From NCBI GenBank assembly GCA_045538015.1, contig JAZSQO010000022.1:1-10765 (forward strand): DNA of 10,765 nt, in the 5' to 3' direction. The notes beneath the pieces were generated by a model, which was given only the letters and a program-made list of their open reading frames with translations, had not been told where the DNA came from and did no database searches. The position numbers were made by a program, and so were the translations under genes. This document shows positions 8,201-10,765 of this stretch, in pieces (position 1 is the stretch's first letter; each line of letters opens with the position of its first letter). Origin of the DNA: SIG598 sp045538015 (GTDB lineage: Bacteria > Bacillota > Clostridia > Oscillospirales > Acutalibacteraceae).

Positions 8201-10765
8201 CGGTTCGGTCGGCTGCCTTTCTGGCTATGTGAACATTTACGGCGAATGTGACCGTTTGGAGTATCAATGGCTTGTCGGCGACAGCGCGGACAATGTCAAC
8301 ACGCCGATCGGCGACCGTCAGGTCGTCTCCGACCCTTGCCTGTATATGAATCAGCAAAGCGAGCACCTGTACGGCGCCACTGTTGCAAGCTCCCGCCGGA
8401 TGGCGATCGAGTTGCCATGCCCCTCCAATGTGGTCGGGACCAAATATTACCGTCTTATGGTCTATTGCGTCAGCCCGAACAACAACTCCTACACCAGCTA
8501 CAGCGACACATTTTGTGTGGAGACCTGGCCGGTATCCCGTCGGGATGAGATGTTTACGGTCACGCCCGAGGGCGAAGTGAACCGCTACCTCGGATTTGAG
8601 ACCGAGCTTGTCATCCCCTCGGTGATCAGCGGCGTGCAGGTCACCAAGATCGGTTGCTTCAACGATTTCAATACCGTTGTCGGTCCGCAGAGGATCGTCA
8701 TCCCCGAGGGCGTCACCGAGATCGCGGACAAAGCTTTCTACGGGCTTGTGTCCCTGACCGAGGTCGTTCTTCCCTCGACCTTGCGGTCGATCGGGGAAAA
8801 AGCGTTCTGGCGCTGTGGGCTTGCCTCTCTTACGATCCCCAACGGCGTGGAGGTCATCCACATGGAGGCCTTCAAAGAGGCGTTTGTCAACACGGCGGAG
8901 GTCACCGTCAATGCCGACGGCGTACTCATCAACCGCGGTGCGTTCGCAGGTGCGAAAATGAAAAAATTCGTCCTCAATATGTCGGTTTCGCCCACACTTG
9001 GCGCTATGGTGGATGTACCGAGCGTGATCAACGGGGATTCCTACCGCGGTTCTTTCGACGGCTGCGAAAATCTGTACTATTTCGCGTTCCCTCAGAACTG
9101 CTCCGTGATTGTCAACGAGCAGTGGCCCTCGATGATGATCTATAACTGCCCGAACCTGGTCTGGATCGAAAACCCGCAGAACAACGACTTTACCAATCAT
9201 CCCGGTGCCAAGGCTCCGGGGATCGACTCTTGCCTTGCGAAATGCCTGATCTATGAAAACGCCGTCCGTTTCGGCGACTGGATCTGCCTTCCCGACTACG
9301 ACGTCATCGACAATCCCAGCCCTCATCTGGACATCCATCCGTCGATCTCCGGCACCCCGAACGAGGGCTGGTGCGTGGTGAAAAAACTTTACAGCACCGA
9401 AAGGATCGTCACCCTTCCCTCGGAACTGGGCGGGAAACCCGTGACCGGCTGGGGCGGGGGACTGCATTATGCCGGCGGCGGCCGCGTCCTGGACAACGTC
9501 GTGTATCTCAACTCGATTACCGGCGCCATGGATCGTGCTTACTGGCACGTGGATCTGACCGACAGCCCTGAAACGATCACCCGGGTCATTCTGCCGTCCA
9601 CGCTGCGCAACATCAGCGAAAACTGCTGTATCGGTTATACTTCTCTCACCTCGGTCAATTTCGAGGACTGCCCGAATCTGAAAAAGATCGGCAACACGGC
9701 ATTTGAGAACACGCCCCTTACCGGCGCTGTGACCATGCCCGGCACGCACAAGAGTTATATCGGTCTCTCCGCGTTCCAGGGCACCGCGGTCACCGAAGCC
9801 AATCTTGAGAACACGATCCTGTTCCCCAACGCCTTCACCTTCTGCTTGGAACTGGAAACGGTGACAGGAAACTGGAAAACGTCCACCCTGCACAACATCC
9901 CGACCCTTTGCAATTATGTTTCCTACGCATCTACTTCGGACACTTTCTGTGCGTATTTCTGGCTTGCCCCCGCGTTCTCGGGCGCCTTCAACTATTACAG
10001 CTGCGGGGGCACCGTTATCACCGATGAGAATGCGGATTATTACAACAGTCTTTCCCTCTGGAAAGGCGGCGACGGCGTATTCCGTATGTACAAAACCGGC
10101 AACTACTGGTATTCCGGCACGCCGGATAACGCCACTCTCCGCGCTTATGTCAGCTTTGACGACACCGAGGTCATCTACCCCGAAATGATCTATAATATGG
10201 ATCAGAAACAGGCGTATCACATCAAGACCGTCAAGATCGACGACAGCGATATGAAGAATCTCTATACACTGACGGTCCAGCCGGGGATCGAGGTTCTCGA
10301 CTGCACGCTCGGCCGCGTCACAGAAGTAATGCTTTCCGAAGGACTGCGCGATTTCAAAGCGTCATTTTCCACAAGCGGCTATCTTACCGAGCTTTATATT
10401 CCTGCCTCCGTGGAGGAAGTCGCAGAATTCGCGTTCTGTGCCAATCAGACTTATGAGCGTAACTGGCCAAAGGCACGGGACAGTATTGAAAGCATCGTCT
10501 TCGCGCCGAATTCGCAGTGCAAGACCATAGGGAGCTCCGCATTTAACGGTTTGCACGCTCTGACCGAGCTTGTTCTTCCGGATCATCTGGAAGTCATCGG
10601 TATGAGCGCGTTTGGATCTACCGAAAATCTGACAAATCTTGTGATCCCCGAAACGGTGCGGGTCATTGGGGGCTACGCCTTTGCATCCTCCGGTATTGAA
10701 AGCATCGTGCTGCCTGCCGGACTCACCGGCATCGGCGAATACGCATTTGATCATTGTTCCAACCT
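5241..10765 (+). CDS. Giant secreted BspA-type leucine-rich repeat protein, 3' end outside window
   Basis: The frame is open from ATG 5241 to the right edge, giving at least 1841 residues. The N-terminus (MKKCKK, a hydrophobic core, 'PMSVFA' with likely cleavage before VDIG) is a clear Sec signal peptide. Residues 63-828 form four tandem repeats of about 195 residues with Gly-rich linkers at 251-268 and 378-387. Residues 834-1102 hold two Ig-like segments (YQWYECA with 'PIAGANTYTY'; YQWLVGD). From residue 1105 BspA/LRR_5 leucine-rich repeats begin ('LVIPSVISGVQVTKIG', 'IVIPEGVTEIADKAFYG', 'VVLPSTLRSIGEKAFWRC') and continue to the edge in several blocks. BspA-type repeats are known from adhesins and surface proteins of oral and gut bacteria and of Trichomonas, so adhesion to host or matrix is the likely role. 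No catalytic motif is seen. The C-terminus, which would show any cell-wall anchor, is missing. The gene probably shares an mRNA with the upstream gene. Confidence 0.93.
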   Translation, partial: MKKCKKYGLRLLSMLLAIMMIVSAVPMSVFAVDIGDGGVGYDGEQGNTIGINTGTRGLGSTTFVAPVSSLTAGAYQIKMGGDGSVSAEPVTNVQWNSTSDSGVKFYYYLTDSVGMEFSNNAYASGVSLPSECGTVSYSFVYYFENPAEKGKSLSNVVPVGMTRSAWLTALSDYEKDPSHFSDGSLDYTELFQTQLTWVDASNTTLPLAYSMGGDGSIVYEPHYYSVFVKWELDGSDPFISTDNSVVYVHDGSSGGGTGGGGTGGTSTGFVAPVSSVIANPYQTGNGSTVAVDDVELVNHADPGVDFFYTAVDSVGGTFGGAPWNTPLGEQDGVIQYAFVYADSLPQYRTIRSFTPVGTSPSAWQTAVSNYENQQMSAGGGGAGGGGGVVEFDYSDLLATLNWTSASNSRLSVYSDEAVYGVPSGDGSLHYSDRYYSVFVRWVKDGVAVYNTTGSGTVFFHEKAPDIITAPISNASAEAKLTSTGQSPQGGTVILPRNPVETGVEFRYSVTDANNIVWSDVPGANYKPLTGSNAVVEYLWTYTDGIYGLAPIGTDASVWQTTVNNYENNWYTQNPRMPVDYSDLVIDLPGWTTNPVLPLFDDAAVYGAGNGTAGQYTPRYYSCMVRVRFTDDSDYRKAFHYVSETVYLKYGNLGELNPPIHLNALEPKEYNPSYYSWSVTSASSGAAGIDTYTPVTYAYDLTDSLGQRYAYPSGSYTAVPYPATVSYLWTWIDETQVTWPRTAQIPIGMTAEAWAAMTEGKSEFEIKQILAALPGWTTDPRLPIFSDGARDGVSSTDTYSTKYYGCYLRVSVPGFNDLYFLDARTVRVAAMAPSTSATIKDRVYNIYEAHYDYYDVVVGHSAVANSAGVSYQWYECADANDTYGVPIAGANTYTYRVNFGNECFDRYLYMKCSYTTPSGTPVVWQTNTAHFGLTDAPVADVRANAGLNYYGGGGNESYIGGDSYFSGNYEGLWRPSGFTDYSKYYQTVGSVGCLSGYVNIYGECDRLEYQWLVGDSADNVNTPIGDRQVVSDPCLYMNQQSEHLYGATVASSRRMAIELPCPSNVVGTKYYRLMVYCVSPNNNSYTSYSDTFCVETWPVSRRDEMFTVTPEGEVNRYLGFETELVIPSVISGVQVTKIGCFNDFNTVVGPQRIVIPEGVTEIADKAFYGLVSLTEVVLPSTLRSIGEKAFWRCGLASLTIPNGVEVIHMEAFKEAFVNTAEVTVNADGVLINRGAFAGAKMKKFVLNMSVSPTLGAMVDVPSVINGDSYRGSFDGCENLYYFAFPQNCSVIVNEQWPSMMIYNCPNLVWIENPQNNDFTNHPGAKAPGIDSCLAKCLIYENAVRFGDWICLPDYDVIDNPSPHLDIHPSISGTPNEGWCVVKKLYSTERIVTLPSELGGKPVTGWGGGLHYAGGGRVLDNVVYLNSITGAMDRAYWHVDLTDSPETITRVILPSTLRNISENCCIGYTSLTSVNFEDCPNLKKIGNTAFENTPLTGAVTMPGTHKSYIGLSAFQGTAVTEANLENTILFPNAFTFCLELETVTGNWKTSTLHNIPTLCNYVSYASTSDTFCAYFWLAPAFSGAFNYYSCGGTVITDENADYYNSLSLWKGGDGVFRMYKTGNYWYSGTPDNATLRAYVSFDDTEVIYPEMIYNMDQKQAYHIKTVKIDDSDMKNLYTLTVQPGIEVLDCTLGRVTEVMLSEGLRDFKASFSTSGYLTELYIPASVEEVAEFAFCANQTYERNWPKARDSIESIVFAPNSQCKTIGSSAFNGLHALTELVLPDHLEVIGMSAFGSTENLTNLVIPETVRVIGGYAFASSGIESIVLPAGLTGIGEYAFDHCSN
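5427..5990 (+). repeat. 195-residue repeat, unit 1 (coding)
   Basis: Residues 63-250. Ordered landmarks are FVAPVSS, 'FYYYLTDSVG', 'VSYSFVYYF', 'VPVGMTRSAWLTALSDYE', 'DYTELFQTQLTW', 'LPLAYSMGG' and 'HYYSVFVKW', then a final strand VVYVHD. Shared landmarks recur in the next three units. Confidence 0.8.
5991..6044 (+). repeat. Gly/Ser/Thr-rich linker (coding)
   Basis: Residues 251-268 are almost only Gly, Ser and Thr, between repeat units 1 and 2. Mixed Gly codons (GGC, GGA, GGT) indicate a selected flexible linker rather than a recent simple-sequence expansion. Confidence 0.85.
6045..6635 (+). repeat. 195-residue repeat, unit 2 (coding)
   Basis: Residues 269-465, with FVAPVSS, 'FFYTAVDSVG', 'TPVGTSPSAWQTAVSNYE', 'DYSDLLATLNW', 'LSVYSDEAVYG' and 'RYYSVFVRW'. 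It contains its own Gly-rich insert (GGGGAGGGGG, 6372-6401) between the YE helix end and the DYSDL segment, a place where units 1 and 3 have ordinary residues. Confidence 0.8.
6645..7181 (+). repeat. 195-residue repeat, unit 3 (coding)
   Basis: Residues 469-647, with APISNAS, 'FRYSVTDANN', 'APIGTDASVWQTTVNNYE', 'DYSDLVIDLPGWTTN', 'LPLFDDAAVYG' and 'RYYSCMVRV'. It follows unit 2 directly, without a Gly linker. Confidence 0.8.
7212..7724 (+). repeat. 195-residue repeat, unit 4 (coding)
   Basis: Residues 658-828, the most divergent unit: 'YAYDLTDSLG', 'VSYLWTW', 'IPIGMTAEAWAAM', 'LAALPGWTTDPRLPIFSDG' and 'KYYGCYLRV'. The PGWTT segment is closest to unit 3, which suggests that units 3 and 4 share the more recent ancestor at that point. 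Confidence 0.75.
7740..8546 (+). other. Two Ig-like segments before the leucine-rich repeats (coding)
   Basis: Residues 834-934 look like a bacterial Ig-like domain, with the strand 'VSYQWYECAD', 'PIAGANTYTYRV' and 'RYLYMKCSYTTPSG'. Residues 937-1102 are longer and less regular but repeat the core pattern: 'LEYQWLVGDSADNVNTPIG' and 'KYYRLMVYCVSP'. These probably act as spacers between the repeat stalk and the leucine-rich part. Confidence 0.55.
8553..10765 (+). repeat. BspA/LRR_5-type leucine-rich repeat region (coding, open at edge)
   Basis: Residues 1105-1841 follow the BspA pattern of 'IP..V..IG..AF..C..L..V.LP..L'. Three blocks can be told apart. Block 1 (about 8553-9180) begins with a cap segment, 'FTVTPEGEVNRYLG' then 'LVIPSVISGVQVTKIG'. 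Block 2 (about 9382-9860) begins with the similar 'RIVTLPSELGGKPVTGWGG'. Block 3 (about 10214 onward) includes 'LYIPASVEEVAEFAF', 'LVLPDHLEVIGMSAF' and 'LVIPETVRVIGGYAF'. The stretches between blocks are rich in Tyr, Trp, Asn and Gly and do not fit the repeat. Confidence 0.85.

Noticed and set aside
8181..10220. 679-codon open frame on the minus strand
   Set aside because: Same explanation: it is in register with the sense codons and ends at a sense TCA at 8181. The sense strand encodes unmistakable BspA-type repeats.

Overview
The window reads as chromosomal or metagenomic DNA of a Gram-positive anaerobe of the class Clostridia, probably a gut member of the Oscillospiraceae/Christensenellales type. 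This placement rests on the two Sec signal peptides, on GGAGG-type ribosome binding sites, on the BspA-type leucine-rich repeats, and on a C-terminal module ending in a 'YGNAAKTY' motif that I recall from secreted proteins of such bacteria. It is inference; no marker gene is present. All genes lie on the + strand and coding is almost continuous. No stretch longer than 300 bases lacks a gene.

Layout: (1) 1-201, the 3' end of a small zinc-ribbon protein whose start is outside the window. (2) 240-5171, a 1643-residue secreted protein. It has a signal peptide, two tandem copies of a roughly 328-residue beta-helix-like module, a run of Ig/beta-sandwich-like repeats broken by a Cys/His cluster, and a duplicated C-terminal module. 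(3) 5172-5240, a 69-base gap with a ribosome binding site but no visible terminator. (4) 5241 to the window end, a second giant secreted protein of more than 1841 residues. It has a signal peptide, four tandem repeats with a strikingly regular period of about 195 residues, two Ig-like segments, and at least three blocks of BspA/LRR_5-type leucine-rich repeats. It is still open at the right edge.

The two large genes share orientation, sit 69 bases apart and both encode exported repeat proteins, so they probably form one transcription unit making cell-surface or secreted binding proteins. No catalytic motif is recognised in either. No sortase motif, SLH domain or C-terminal membrane anchor is seen in the complete one, so its surface attachment, if any, is unexplained. 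No RNA gene, mobile element, CRISPR array or classical multi-gene defence system is visible. The most original material is protein-level: the 195-residue repeat family in the second gene and the duplicated C-terminal module in the first.
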